A DNA stretch of 64,000 bases from Paenibacillus sp. MBLB1832 (GCF_032271945.1 NZ_CP130319.1:2933001-2997000), one strand, 5' to 3'; positions 10,085 through 18,879 are shown, counted from the first letter of the stretch. A program made the numbers and translations. Notes: generated from the letters alone by a model not told the origin.

Positions 10085-10735
10085 TCAAAGAATTGAGGCT
10101 TGATCGTGCTGCCGCGGCTTGATCGCAATCTCCCACAACATCTTCTTCCTCGTGTATCGATCCATTTCGTATTCTTCCGCATGGACCAGCTCCCACATGG
10201 TCTTATCAAAAAAACGATCAATTTCTGCCCGATCAAATAAACGCCGATAAATGCCTTCATTTTCAAACAGATAGCGATCATCACTTTGCTTGACTGGTCC
10301 TAGATTGTTAACCTCATTAATTGAATTTAATCTACAGAGTACGATTCCATCTGGCTTCATCACTCTATGGATATCTTTAATTACGTTGAGCGTGGTTTCC
10401 TCATCAAAATAATGGAGGCATAGATCCGCAATCAGCACGTGGGCAGATTTATTTTCAAAAGGTAGCCCTTGGGTCATATCTAGGCAAAGTGTTGGAAGTG
10501 ACGGGAGTCTCTCACGCAATGTATGCAGCGCCTCTTCCGAAATATCACAGGCAACGGGGAGAATACCTTTCTCGAACAAGTAAAGGGAATTGTTACCGAT
10601 CCCACAGCCCAAATCAATAATAAGGTCGCCTTCATTTGTCAGATATTCGTCGTATTTGTTCAGCCAATTATCATATGTGATTTTGAGATTCGGGCTTTTG
10701 TAAGTTTCATTCCAATATTGTTTGAGTGATTTCAT
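10085..10735 (-). CDS. Class I SAM-dependent methyltransferase
   Basis: A 216-residue soluble protein whose ATG follows TAGGAGCCCCCA. The SAM-binding motif I is IIDLGCGIGNNSLYL (about residues 39-53), followed by the acidic end of beta-2 (VACDIS), a motif resembling CLDMTQGLPF, and ADLCLHYFDEETT. The fold matches small-molecule or tellurite-resistance-like methyltransferases; the substrate cannot be told from sequence. The gene is monocistronic and converges on the NlpC gene. Confidence 0.85.
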   Translation of the reverse strand: MKSLKQYWNETYKSPNLKITYDNWLNKYDEYLTNEGDLIIDLGCGIGNNSLYLFEKGILPVACDISEEALHTLRERLPSLPTLCLDMTQGLPFENKSAHVLIADLCLHYFDEETTLNVIKDIHRVMKPDGIVLCRLNSINEVNNLGPVKQSDDRYLFENEGIYRRLFDRAEIDRFFDKTMWELVHAEEYEMDRYTRKKMLWEIAIKPRQHDQASIL

Positions 10736-10765
10736 TGGGGGCTCCTATCTGAAACATTAAAGCAA

Positions 10766-10996
10766 TTATTTGTGTGTGTTCTCAAATTCGTTTTCCTGTA
10801 CAGCATTTCTCATTCGTATCATCGAAAAATTCATAGTCGACTCCAAAATGCACTTTTTTAATGGAAATAAGGAAGGTGTGACCCGTAATTCTATATTTTT
10901 CTCCAGAATAGCTGCAATTAAGTCATCTACTCGTTCAATTTCAATGGGCTTAAAGATTTTGATATCAGGGTCTTCGCTAAAATGATATAGGTTCAT
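10766..10996 (-). pseudogene. Internally deleted DUF6886 protein relic
   Basis: A 76-residue frame from an ATG at 10996 behind GAGGGAACCA. Its first 17 residues (MNLYHFSEDPDIKIF) match the start of DUF6886 proteins and residues about 22-67 match their C-terminus (IELRVTPSLFP, NFSMIRMRNA). The middle of the family, roughly 90-100 residues, is missing, and the join is in frame. The remaining protein is unlikely to fold like its relatives. The family identification is from memory of the two conserved ends. It could instead be a shortened paralogue. Confidence 0.55.
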
Positions 10997-11038
10997 TGGT
11001 TCCCTCATATATACCTGGACTATTCCTGCAACTCAATC

Positions 11039-11070
11039 AAAAAGACAGCACTCCAAATGGAGTAACTGTC
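11039..11070 (-). terminator. Rho-independent terminator of the serine hydrolase-cyclase operon
   Basis: On the minus strand GACAGTTACTCC pairs with GGAGTGCTGTC across an ATTT loop and is followed by TTTTTGATT, about 33 bases after the cyclase stop. Confidence 0.8.
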
Positions 11071-11102
11071 CAGATAGATGGTTTCGTTCTATGTATGATT
11101 CC

Positions 11103-11858
11103 TCACTCAAATATAGCCACAGGCCGAGCCCACCCAGCACTTGCTCGCTCTACTTTAACTGGGAAGCAAGCTACTTTGAAACCAAATGCCTGCGGCAGCT
11201 GGTCCAAGTTCGCCAATTTCTCGATTTGGCAATATTCTTTATCTTTGCCGACATAATGTGCGGCCCACAGTACACCTTCCCTTGGATCCTTGCGATAAGC
11301 CTCCGCCTGCAGGTTGAGCGGGATGTCCCATCCCCAGCCATCGGTGCCGACGACTTTGATGCCTTGCTCGAGCAGCCAGCGCGTCGCTTCTGCCGAAACG
11401 CCCGCATGCAAAAACGCATAGTGCTCGTGGTATAACCGTTTATCCGCATCGCTGCGAATCAGCACGATATCGAGCGGCTTGAGGATGTAGCCGATGCGAT
11501 CAAGCTCCGCGATGAGATCATCTGTTGTGATCTCGTAGCCTGGCGGTTTCATGCTGAAATCGAGCAGGACGCCATCCGAATAGAACCACTCGAGTGGCAA
11601 CTCATCGATAGTGCGAGCAGGCTGCCCCTCTGAGGTCGGCCAATAATGCCAAGGCGCGTCTACATGCGTTCCCGCATGTGTATTTAGCGTCACGGTTTCC
11701 GTTGCCCAAGCCTTCCCTTCTGGAAAGACATCGGCAGAAAGTCCGAGCACTGCTGCAGCCTGACGAGCACCATCCTCATGGCTGGCATAGTCAATCTTGG
11801 CAGGCAGCGGCTCACGTATACGCGGACTAATAGATACACTTAAATCGATAAGCTTCAC
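11103..11858 (-). CDS. Cyclase / kynurenine formamidase-like metal-dependent hydrolase
   Basis: A 251-residue protein of the Cyclase family (PF04199). The signature HAGTHVDAPWHY near residue 61 supplies the metal-binding His and Asp, and GTDGWGWD and a late His add the usual active-site positions. Members hydrolyse N-formylkynurenine or isatin or act in polyketide cyclisation; the substrate here is unknown. The GTG start overlaps the TGA stop of the upstream serine hydrolase by three bases with GAGAGG ten bases before it, so the two are translationally coupled. No other tryptophan-catabolism gene is nearby, which argues against assuming a kynurenine role. Confidence 0.82.
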   Translation of the reverse strand: MKLIDLSVSISPRIREPLPAKIDYASHEDGARQAAAVLGLSADVFPEGKAWATETVTLNTHAGTHVDAPWHYWPTSEGQPARTIDELPLEWFYSDGVLLDFSMKPPGYEITTDDLIAELDRIGYILKPLDIVLIRSDADKRLYHEHYAFLHAGVSAEATRWLLEQGIKVVGTDGWGWDIPLNLQAEAYRKDPREGVLWAAHYVGKDKEYCQIEKLANLDQLPQAFGFKVACFPVKVERASAGWARPVAIFE

Positions 11859-13324
11859 AGTGAAGATACCTCTCTCTCATTTTTTTGGCCAATAATTCTT
11901 GTCGAAAAGCTTTCCCCGAAGTTGACGTTGATTGTGACATCAATGCTAAGCTGTTCACCATCCAACTGGAACACGGCTGTATGGCAAAAAGGTGTCTCTA
12001 AATACCGCACGGTAAGCTCAATTGAATCGGAATCAAGCCAAGCGAAACTCGCCGCGATGAGTTGATCTTTACCATCATTAAGGCAAGAACGTTGCTCGAT
12101 CCAAGTTCCTTCCCCACAACGAATGTAATGATCACCACTAGGATCGCATAGCTGGACGTGCGCTTCATCCCCCTCAAACCGAAGACCAATGCGCTCCCAG
12201 TATAACTCATTTTTCTCAAGTTGGAATTGCCCTGCGAGTCCAGTTTCTTCGATCTTTGGCAAGGGCGCTGACGCTGGTGCTTGATATTGCAACGCTTGCA
12301 ATCGCTGCGTTAAGTCGGTATTAGTTTCATCAGGTTCTGCCCCATTGTTCAAACGTATGCCAGGCAACAAATGCTCCCAAACCGAATCAAGCACGAGCTG
12401 CATGTTTTTAAGTCCAGAAGTAATCGCAATTACGGCATTATGCTCTGGCAATACGACGCAGAATTGCCCGAATGCACCGTCACCTCTGAAGGCGCCATGC
12501 CGGCATCGCCAAAATTGGTACCCATATCCTTGCGCCCAATCACTATCTCCGCCGTCACCATTTGAAATATGCTTAACTGATGCTTCCTTAACCCAGTCCT
12601 CGTTTAGGATACGTTCCCCATTCCAAATGCCCTGTTGCAAATAAAGTTGCCCGAATTTCGCAATGCTCTCTGTGGTCACACTTAAACCCCAGCCACCAAT
12701 GGGTATACCGCGAGGGCATGTATCCCAAGTTGCATGTGCAATACCAAGCGGGTTCAGAAGCCTCGGACGCAAATAGTCCAGCAAAGATTGTCCTGTTACC
12801 TTATGTATAATAGCTGAAAGCATATAAGAAGCGCCGCTGTTATAAGCGAAATGCGTTCCTGGTGCGTGGTCGACTGGCTGTTGCAAGAAGCCTTCCACCC
12901 AATTGCCACTAGCATGTTTAACCATCGAATTCGTAACATCTTGATCGTGCCCTGTACCCATCATTAACAAATGCCGCACTTGCATTGCGTGCAAATTGGC
13001 AGACACTTCGCTTGGCGATTCATCTGGAAAAAAGGAGATAACTTGATCCTCTAGTGACAAGCGCCCTTCGGATACAGCTAGACCAATTGCAGTTGCTGCG
13101 AAACTTTTGCTCAGAGAAAAAAGCGAATGTGGAAGATCCGGTGCATACGGTTTCCACCATCCTTCGGAAATGACGAAGCCATTTTTAAGCAACATAAAGC
13201 TATGTAGCTCTAAGTTCTTTGCTTGTACATCATCAAGGAATGCCGCAATGGCTGCCGCGGATACACCTTGCGCACCTGGGTGACTTCGAGGCAACGTAGC
13301 GTCAGTATTCACATTCAAACTCAT
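11855..13324 (-). CDS. Serine hydrolase, beta-lactamase class C-like family
   Basis: A 489-residue protein read from the ATG at 13324 behind GGAGTGGTTTGC. The N-terminal 330 residues form a class C beta-lactamase-like domain: the SxxK motif is Ser70-Leu-Ser-Lys73 (SLFSLSKSF) and the YxN motif is in FAYNSGASYML near residue 160. The C-terminal 150 residues form an added beta-rich domain seen in many esterase/peptidase relatives. No signal peptide is visible, so it is probably cytoplasmic. Family members include esterases and D-amino-acid peptidases, and true beta-lactamase activity is unlikely. First gene of a two-gene operon with the cyclase. Confidence 0.85.
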   Translation of the reverse strand: MSLNVNTDATLPRSHPGAQGVSAAAIAAFLDDVQAKNLELHSFMLLKNGFVISEGWWKPYAPDLPHSLFSLSKSFAATAIGLAVSEGRLSLEDQVISFFPDESPSEVSANLHAMQVRHLLMMGTGHDQDVTNSMVKHASGNWVEGFLQQPVDHAPGTHFAYNSGASYMLSAIIHKVTGQSLLDYLRPRLLNPLGIAHATWDTCPRGIPIGGWGLSVTTESIAKFGQLYLQQGIWNGERILNEDWVKEASVKHISNGDGGDSDWAQGYGYQFWRCRHGAFRGDGAFGQFCVVLPEHNAVIAITSGLKNMQLVLDSVWEHLLPGIRLNNGAEPDETNTDLTQRLQALQYQAPASAPLPKIEETGLAGQFQLEKNELYWERIGLRFEGDEAHVQLCDPSGDHYIRCGEGTWIEQRSCLNDGKDQLIAASFAWLDSDSIELTVRYLETPFCHTAVFQLDGEQLSIDVTINVNFGESFSTRIIGQKNEREVSSL

Positions 13325-13412
13325 GCAAACCACTCCATCCAAATTTGATAAAATCCTTCTTGCATTTCCTTATTTTAACATACCTTAGTAACTAGTAAGT
13401 CTCTTTTTAAAA

Positions 13413-13441
13413 TAAAAAAAATGCCGCGTTACCCGCGACAT
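13413..13441 (-). terminator. Rho-independent terminator of mqo
   Basis: On the minus strand ATGTCGCG pairs with CGCGGCAT (one G-U pair) and eight T follow, starting nine bases past the mqo stop. Confidence 0.85.
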
Positions 13442-13449
13442 TTTCCTTA

Positions 13450-14958
13450 CTAGGAGTGTGAAGTTTGCAATGCTGCAGCTTCGTCAAGACCAAGCGTACG
13501 TGAAGTTGCTTGTTGAATTTGGCGGCTTAACTCCGGTTGTTTGACAAGAGAAACGCCGTACGAAGGAATCATTTCTTTTATTTTCGGTTCCCATTCTTTC
13601 ACATGTTCTGGGAAGCATTTTTTGATTAATTCCAGCATCACGGAGACGGCTGTAGACGCACCAGGAGAAGCACCGAGCAATGCTGCGATGGTGCCATCCG
13701 CGTCGCTGACCACTTCCGTACCGAATTGAAGTGTTCCTTTACCGGCATCGGTATCTTTAATAACTTGGACGCGTTGTCCAGCTACCACAAGATCCCAATC
13801 CTCGCTCTTGGCGTTCGGGACGAATTGGCGCAATTCTTCCATCCGTTTCTCTTTCGACAGCATGACTTGCTGAATCAGGTATTTGGTCAACGAAACGTTT
13901 TTGGCGCCTGCCGCGAGCATCGTTACCACATTGTTAGGCTTAACGGATCCAATCAAATCAAACATCGAACCCGTTTTTAAGAACTTAGGTGAGAAGCCCG
14001 CAAACGGTCCGAAAAGCAGTGATTTTTTGTTATCGATATAACGCGTATCTAGATGTGGAACCGACATTGGCGGTGCGCCGACAGGGGCTTTGCCATATAC
14101 TTTCGCATGGTGCTGCTCAATCACTTCTGGGTTTTTACATACCATAAACAGTCCGCTTACTGGGAATCCGCCAATATTTCTTCCTTCAGGAATACCAGAC
14201 TTTTGCAGTAATGGCAGACTACCTCCACCACCACCGATAAAGACGAACTTCGCCGTGTGACGTTCCAACTCGCCACTGTCTAGATTGCGTACTTTCAATT
14301 CCCACAAACCTTCGCGTGTCCGTGTAATATTATCAACACTGTGCTTATATTTAATATCGACCTGCTTCGTTTTCAAGGAATCAAACAATTTGCGCGTTAA
14401 AGCGCCAAAGTTAACATCCGTACCGGATTCGATTCTTGTGGCTGCGATCTGTTCATTCTTGGAACGGCCTTCCATAATAAGCGGAATCCATTCGCTCAAT
14501 TTCTCAGGATCGTCGGAAAACTCCATCCCTTGAAACAAAGGATTACTGGATAGCGCGTCAAAGCGTCTTTTGAGGAACGCGACATTATTTTTACCTTGCA
14601 CCATACTCATATGTGGCAGCGGTACAATGAAATCCTGTGGATTATTCAGTTGTTTGCTGTTGACCAGATAAGACCAGAACTGCTTGGACACCTGGAATTG
14701 CTCATTAATTTTGATTGCTTTACTAATATCAACGGTTCCATCTGGTTTTTCATCCGTGTAGTTAAGCTCGCACAGTGCTGCATGCCCTGTACCTGCATTA
14801 TTCCATTCATTTGAACTTTCTTCTCCTGCGGTTGCAAGCTTCTCAAATACTGTAATTTTCCACTCAGGTACTAATTCTTTCAGCATGGCTCCCAAAGTCG
14901 CACTCATAATGCCGGCACCAATTAAGATAACGTCTGTGCTATTATGTCTGTTGCTCAT
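13450..14958 (-). CDS. mqo: Malate:quinone oxidoreductase
   Basis: A 502-residue FAD protein, the normal length for Mqo. The N-terminus [15 protein letters not shown] is the FAD-binding GxGxxS/G motif. Conserved family segments follow: [13 protein letters not shown] near residue 47, [15 protein letters not shown] near 240, and [13 protein letters not shown] near 435. Mqo oxidises malate to oxaloacetate and passes electrons to the quinone pool at the inner face of the membrane, bypassing NAD-linked malate dehydrogenase in the TCA cycle. The gene is monocistronic, with its own terminator and, upstream, a dyad that fits a redox regulator. Confidence 0.95.
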   Translation of the reverse strand: MSNRHNSTDVILIGAGIMSATLGAMLKELVPEWKITVFEKLATAGEESSNEWNNAGTGHAALCELNYTDEKPDGTVDISKAIKINEQFQVSKQFWSYLVNSKQLNNPQDFIVPLPHMSMVQGKNNVAFLKRRFDALSSNPLFQGMEFSDDPEKLSEWIPLIMEGRSKNEQIAATRIESGTDVNFGALTRKLFDSLKTKQVDIKYKHSVDNITRTREGLWELKVRNLDSGELERHTAKFVFIGGGGGSLPLLQKSGIPEGRNIGGFPVSGLFMVCKNPEVIEQHHAKVYGKAPVGAPPMSVPHLDTRYIDNKKSLLFGPFAGFSPKFLKTGSMFDLIGSVKPNNVVTMLAAGAKNVSLTKYLIQQVMLSKEKRMEELRQFVPNAKSEDWDLVVAGQRVQVIKDTDAGKGTLQFGTEVVSDADGTIAALLGASPGASTAVSVMLELIKKCFPEHVKEWEPKIKEMIPSYGVSLVKQPELSRQIQQATSRTLGLDEAAALQTSHS

Positions 14959-14997
14959 TTCTACCCGTCCTTATACCCTAAGATTTGCAAAAAAAGG

Positions 14998-15015
14998 TTG
15001 TGACAAACATCACAA
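14998..15015 (-). promoter_or_regulatory. Rex- or Fnr/CRP-type operator upstream of mqo
   Basis: TTGTGACAAACATCACAA is an 18-base dyad whose outer six bases on each side are perfectly symmetric. It matches the outer positions of the Rex (NADH-sensing repressor) consensus TTGTGAA-N4-TTCACAA and also the TGTGA-N6-TCACA form used by Fnr/CRP proteins. It lies 40 bases before the mqo start codon. The regulator cannot be decided from the site alone. Confidence 0.6.
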
Positions 15016-15218
15016 GCCCATTCTGGATCAATGAAACACTTAGATTTAATTATTATTTTTACTATTATATGATATTTATCAGGTATTCGACAAGAAGTGC
15101 AATGAAGATGCCTTACCATATAATTCGAACCACGTTTACATTAATTACTACTATAACAAATTTCGAGCTTGAATCCAAAGGATAATGAAGAAATTATAAA
15201 AACGACTACATGTAAATT

Positions 15219-15243
15219 GAAAAAGCCGCCAAGTTGGCGACTT
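15219..15243 (-). terminator. Rho-independent terminator after the 52-residue membrane protein
   Basis: On the minus strand AGTCGCC pairs with GGCGGCT around AACTT and is followed by TTTT. It starts 13 bases past the stop codon. Confidence 0.75.
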
Positions 15244-15255
15244 TTACTCCCATCC

Positions 15256-15414
15256 TTATTTACTTTTCTTACTTGCAATCCAGAACGCGAGAATGATGAG
15301 CGGAATAAAAATGAACCATGGTATATGGATAGTAGAACTCGTTAAGAAGGCTAAAATGAGTAAAACAATCACTCCGACGATGATATACAAACAGCCTCTC
15401 CCAAATGTCTCCAT
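15256..15414 (-). CDS. Small hydrophobic membrane protein, 52 residues
   Basis: An ATG at 15414 follows GGAGTG by seven bases and opens a 52-codon frame ending at 15256. The product begins METFGRGCLY, has one hydrophobic stretch at residues 10-25 (IIVGVIVLLILAFL), a short turn (TSSTIH), a second stretch at about 31-46 (IPWFIFIPLIILAFW), and a basic tail SKKSK. This is a two-segment membrane hairpin with both ends probably inside. It has its own terminator and ribosome-binding site. No family is recognised. Confidence 0.65.
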   Translation of the reverse strand: METFGRGCLYIIVGVIVLLILAFLTSSTIHIPWFIFIPLIILAFWIASKKSK

Positions 15415-15475
15415 GTGCAACACTCCATTCATCGGTTATATAAGTATAATGTATAACGCAATCCAATGGAAAATG

Positions 15476-16954
15476 TTACAACTCAACCCATTTCGTTGCA
15501 ATTTGCTCACAGAATTCACGGTCATGCTCCACGAAAAGGAGCGTTGGTCCAAACTCAAGCAGTAATTCTTCGATTTGCATACGTGAAATAACGTCAATAA
15601 AGTTCAACGGTTCATCCCAAATATGAAGATGCGCAGGTTCACACAAGCTTTTGGCAATCAATACTTTCTTCTTTTGACCACCGCTGAAATCCCCCATGTC
15701 TTTCTCGAATTGTACTCTCGCGAAATCCAGCTTACGTAAGATGGCTTTAAACAAGCTTTCGTTAATGCCATGTGTTCGAGCAAAGTCGGTTAAGTTGCCA
15801 CGCAGATGGGACGTGTCCTGAGACACATAGGAGATCCGTAATTGACTACCCCGTCGGAACGTTCCCGTATAGGTAATGTCTTCCCCGCAAATCAGTTTGA
15901 TAATACTGGATTTTCCCGAACCATTTTGACCAGAAAGCGCAATGCGATCCCCCTGCTCAATCGTGAAACGAACATCCGAACATATTTGTTTCTCCTCATA
16001 AAAGATCGATACATGATCGAGTTCCACAAGCTGGTGCTTGTGGTAGGATAGCTGAGTCAGCTTCAAACTCTCGGCGCTTTCCACATTTTTCAGAAGCTTC
16101 GACTTGTCATCCATGGCGGACTGTTGGCGTTGTTCGATCGATTTGGAGCGTTTCATCATTTTGGCAGCTTTATGTCCGATATACCCCTTATCTACCTTGG
16201 AGCCAGAGTTACGAGTTCCGTTCTTGGATTTCTCCACTTCATGCGACCAATTGCTCGTTCGTTTTGCCGCTTCCTCTAGGCGTTTAATGTCTTTTTTAAG
16301 CTTTTCGTTCTCAGCAAACTCATACTGATCTTGCCGCTGTTTATTTTCCCACCAGGTGGAGAAATTGCCTCGTTGAATCTCGATATCCGTTCGATTGATG
16401 GAAAGAATATGATCGACACAGTTATCCAGGAACGACCTGTCGTGTGAGACTAGAATAAATCCGCTTTTACTCTTCAAATAATCGCTGACCAACGACCTTG
16501 CCCCCATATCGAGATGATTTGTCGGCTCGTCGATGAGCAAGAAGCTATTTTCTTTCAGGAATAACGCGGCCAACAACACTTTCGTTTGTTCCCCATTGGA
16601 CAAAGAAGCGAATGAGCGATATAGCACATCCTCCGCAACCCGCAGCCATGTAAGCTCACGCATAAGCTCCCAATGGACGTACTCAGGGACAATGTCGCCG
16701 ATCACATCGATCGTATTCACTTCCTTATCCTCCACAGGAAAAGGAAAATATTCAAAGCTGACTTGCGATGAAATCGTCCCGCTATACTCATACTTGCCAA
16801 GCAGCAGATTCATGAAAGTCGTCTTGCCACGCCCATTCCTTCCCGTGAATCCTAGCCTCCAATCCGTATCAATCTGAAAGCTAACCTCTTCGAAAATGTT
16901 ATCGTAACTGCCGTCATAGGCAAACGTTAAGTTCGAAATATTAATTAATGACAT
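15476..16954 (-). CDS. Lsa-type ABC-F ribosomal protection protein
   Basis: A 492-residue soluble protein with two ABC ATPase domains and no membrane segment, so an ABC-F translation factor and not a transporter. Domain 1 has the Walker A GFTGRNGRGKTTF, signature LSNGEQ and Walker B FLLIDEPTNHLD; domain 2 has LSGQNGSGKSS, FSGGQKKK and HIWDEPLNFID. A charged linker of about 85 residues separates them. The opening MSLINISNLTFAYDGSYDNI and overall length are those of the Lsa group, which protects ribosomes from lincosamides, pleuromutilins and streptogramin A; the actual spectrum is unknown. The second Walker B has LNFID where TNHLD is usual, a trait also seen in this group. Translation starts behind TAGGGAGTTGATCATTT, directly after an attenuator-like hairpin. 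Confidence 0.88.
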   Translation of the reverse strand: MSLINISNLTFAYDGSYDNIFEEVSFQIDTDWRLGFTGRNGRGKTTFMNLLLGKYEYSGTISSQVSFEYFPFPVEDKEVNTIDVIGDIVPEYVHWELMRELTWLRVAEDVLYRSFASLSNGEQTKVLLAALFLKENSFLLIDEPTNHLDMGARSLVSDYLKSKSGFILVSHDRSFLDNCVDHILSINRTDIEIQRGNFSTWWENKQRQDQYEFAENEKLKKDIKRLEEAAKRTSNWSHEVEKSKNGTRNSGSKVDKGYIGHKAAKMMKRSKSIEQRQQSAMDDKSKLLKNVESAESLKLTQLSYHKHQLVELDHVSIFYEEKQICSDVRFTIEQGDRIALSGQNGSGKSSIIKLICGEDITYTGTFRRGSQLRISYVSQDTSHLRGNLTDFARTHGINESLFKAILRKLDFARVQFEKDMGDFSGGQKKKVLIAKSLCEPAHLHIWDEPLNFIDVISRMQIEELLLEFGPTLLFVEHDREFCEQIATKWVEL

Positions 16955-16974
16955 AAATGATCAACTCCCTAAAC

Positions 16975-17009
16975 AAAAAAAGCTACAAGAAAGTTACTTT
17001 CTTGTAGCT
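16975..17009 (-). promoter_or_regulatory. Transcription attenuator (terminator) in the leader of the ABC-F gene
   Basis: AGCTACAAGAAAG pairs perfectly with CTTTCTTGTAGCT around a three-base loop, followed by seven T on the minus strand. The T-tract ends only about 20 bases before the ABC-F start codon, leaving no room for a promoter between them. Transcripts of the ABC-F gene must therefore read through it. It also lies downstream of telA and can end telA transcripts. Confidence 0.75.
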
Positions 17010-17026
17010 TTACTATTAACATTAGC

Positions 17027-17074
17027 TTAGCATAGGCATACTTCGCTTTGTACAGAAACTTTGTTTATACTCAT
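17027..17074 (-). CDS. Possible 15-residue leader peptide of the ABC-F attenuator
   Basis: An ATG directly after the telA stop codon opens a frame reading MSINKVSVQSEVCLC and a TAA, ending 18 bases before the attenuator stem. Its TTTCTGTA segment could pair with TACAAGAAA of the terminator's 5' arm (one bulge), giving an antiterminator. A convincing ribosome-binding site is missing, and a TATAAA inside the frame could instead be a -10 box, which would leave a shorter MPMLS frame as leader. Entirely inferred. Confidence 0.3.
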   Translation of the reverse strand: MSINKVSVQSEVCLC

Positions 17075-18166
17075 TTATTCCAGTAAACCGCCTAATTCGG
17101 AGGCTTTCAGCTCAGCCGTTGTTTTCGCCCCTGGTGCAAGTCCAAGTCTCTGGGTCATCTGCTGGCTGATTGTGCCTAAGCGTTGCGTGTGCTCTGTCGC
17201 CGATTGGATGATAGTCCGATTGGATTGTTCGAACAAGTCCAGAGCAGCAAATAGATCGTTCATACCTCGCTCGATGGAGTCCATCTGCAAGCCTGGCTTC
17301 CCAAGCAGATCGTTCGTTCGTTGTGTCGTCTCTTTCAATAACCGCGAGTTATCCTCGAACATTTTATTCAACGTTGAATTAGCAGAATTCACAGCTTCTA
17401 TCGTTTGAACTTGATCCTCAATTGCCATGGAGATCATCGCGGATACCGTCAGAAGATTCTGCGTTTTATCGATAGTCGCATCGACAGCGTCGATCAGTTT
17501 GTCGTTGTTATCGTTAATGATGTCAGTTCCTGCAATGGCTTGCTGATACAAAATCACCATTTCTTGAAACGATTGAAGGCGTGTGACTACTTTACGCAGT
17601 CCTCTCTCCAGATGGGTACGACGATGCTCATTCTCGGGCTTCGCGATTTCAAGCTCGAACAGTTGCTTCAAGTTCTCGCCCATCGCGATCCGCATTTGCA
17701 AATTATAAACGGATTCCAGGGAATTCTTCTTCAGCGTTTTCATGTACGCCATGTTTTCTTCCAGTGTTTCCTTCCCATTTCGAAGGGATTGCACAATCGC
17801 ATTGACGTTCGTTTTGACCGACTGATATTTGTAAATATAGTTTTTCAGCGGTGTCTTTTTCATCATTTTCTCAAAGAAACCAAGCTGTTTGCTTTTACTT
17901 AACGCATCAATCTCTCCGCGCAGCTTCAGAATGTTATTCTGAACCTCTGAACGCTTGCCTGACATAAGTTCATTAACGGGGCGTTCAAGCATAGCCAAGG
18001 ATTGTCCAGCTTGTTCCATCGTTTTGGCACCCATGCGCCCGATCGAATCCATTAACGTTTCTAATTCCATCGTATCGGTTGTTGCAACTTTTTGAAGCAG
18101 CTGCTTCGCTTCGTCTTCGACCTTCTGTACATCGGTTGGCTTCAATTGTACCAATTGGGTTGTCAT
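17075..18166 (-). CDS. telA: TelA/YaaN family toxic-anion resistance protein
   Basis: A 363-residue helical, coiled-coil-rich protein of the TelA family (PF05816), named from tellurite resistance; its biochemical role is not settled. Family segments visible include IGRMGAKTMEQAGQSLAML near residue 45, GFFEKMMKKTPLKNYI near 95, and LLGKPGLQMD near 285. The ATG at 18166 is seven bases after AAAGGAGG; the ATG at 18172 is too close. It follows xpaC by 13 bases, the same order as xpaC-yaaN of Bacillus subtilis, and the two form one operon. Confidence 0.9.
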   Translation of the reverse strand: MTTQLVQLKPTDVQKVEDEAKQLLQKVATTDTMELETLMDSIGRMGAKTMEQAGQSLAMLERPVNELMSGKRSEVQNNILKLRGEIDALSKSKQLGFFEKMMKKTPLKNYIYKYQSVKTNVNAIVQSLRNGKETLEENMAYMKTLKKNSLESVYNLQMRIAMGENLKQLFELEIAKPENEHRRTHLERGLRKVVTRLQSFQEMVILYQQAIAGTDIINDNNDKLIDAVDATIDKTQNLLTVSAMISMAIEDQVQTIEAVNSANSTLNKMFEDNSRLLKETTQRTNDLLGKPGLQMDSIERGMNDLFAALDLFEQSNRTIIQSATEHTQRLGTISQQMTQRLGLAPGAKTTAELKASELGGLLE

Positions 18167-18179
18167 ATGCATGCCTCCT

Positions 18180-18839
18180 TTAGTCTTCTGTACGATATCG
18201 TTGTTGGATCAGTTCCATCCGCGTCTGCAATTCCATTAGATCCTTCTGCTCTATTGTTTCAACATAATCAGAAAGCTTCGAATTAATATCCTTGATGCCG
18301 GTTAAGAGAAGTCGACGATTCAGCCGCTTTGCTTCTCCGCCTAGTTTCAGGAACGGATTAATGGCACTGTTCAAATCCTTGAAAATTAATCGTTGAATAT
18401 TATGATTCATACTCGCATCATTGAGCTCTTTCAACTGAGGAATTAATCGACCCACACGGGAAAGCAAGCTTAGTGTTTTTTCGACGATTTCATTATCTAG
18501 GGTATTTTTCTGTCCTTCTGAGATGATCGTCTCTTCGATCACATGGATATATTCGGAAATCGGATCCCAGAATGGATCATTCTCCAGCCCATGTTCAACT
18601 TCGCTTGTCGTCGTTAAAGGAACAGCTGGCCGAGCAGCAACTGTGGGACGACTTGCGGGTTCTTGAATGCGATTGCCTTTCACTGCAATCATGTGGCGAC
18701 TAAGTAGAATAAAACTGCCGATCGATATGGAAGTAGGTACTAATAAGTTCAGTGAACTGGGTAAAAATCGCGCGGTTAAGAGGCTGACGACATACCCTGC
18801 AATCGAAATGCCTGCTGCAATTCGTAATGGCTTCTGCAT
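18180..18839 (-). CDS. xpaC: XpaC family protein
   Basis: A 219-residue protein of the XpaC family (named from 5-bromo-4-chloroindolyl phosphate hydrolysis; true function unknown). Residues 5-45 contain two hydrophobic segments, then a Pro-rich linker, then a helical cytoplasmic domain (DPISEYIHVIEETI, LLSRVGRLIPQLKEL). The start follows GGGGTGAG by eight bases. It is the first gene of the xpaC-telA operon, transcribed from a consensus promoter about 40 bases upstream. XpaC and TelA probably act together, with XpaC holding the complex at the membrane; that is inference from conserved pairing. Confidence 0.85.
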   Translation of the reverse strand: MQKPLRIAAGISIAGYVVSLLTARFLPSSLNLLVPTSISIGSFILLSRHMIAVKGNRIQEPASRPTVAARPAVPLTTTSEVEHGLENDPFWDPISEYIHVIEETIISEGQKNTLDNEIVEKTLSLLSRVGRLIPQLKELNDASMNHNIQRLIFKDLNSAINPFLKLGGEAKRLNRRLLLTGIKDINSKLSDYVETIEQKDLMELQTRMELIQQRYRTED

Positions 18840-18879
18840 GATGGATTCTCACCCCTGTTTCATCTTACAACCTTCTAAA

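Noticed and set aside
10061..10089. TTTGACA/TGTCAAA palindrome as a terminator between NlpC and methyltransferase genes
   Set aside because: Only seven A/T-rich pairs, a 15-base loop and no T-tract on either strand.
11855..13324. Beta-lactamase antibiotic resistance gene
   Set aside because: SxxK and YxN motifs are shared by esterases and peptidases; no signal peptide, and an operon with a cyclase points away from resistance.
14985..15185. 66-codon plus-strand frame upstream of mqo
   Set aside because: Composition is A/T-driven (runs of Tyr and Phe), no ribosome-binding site, and it covers the mqo regulatory dyad.
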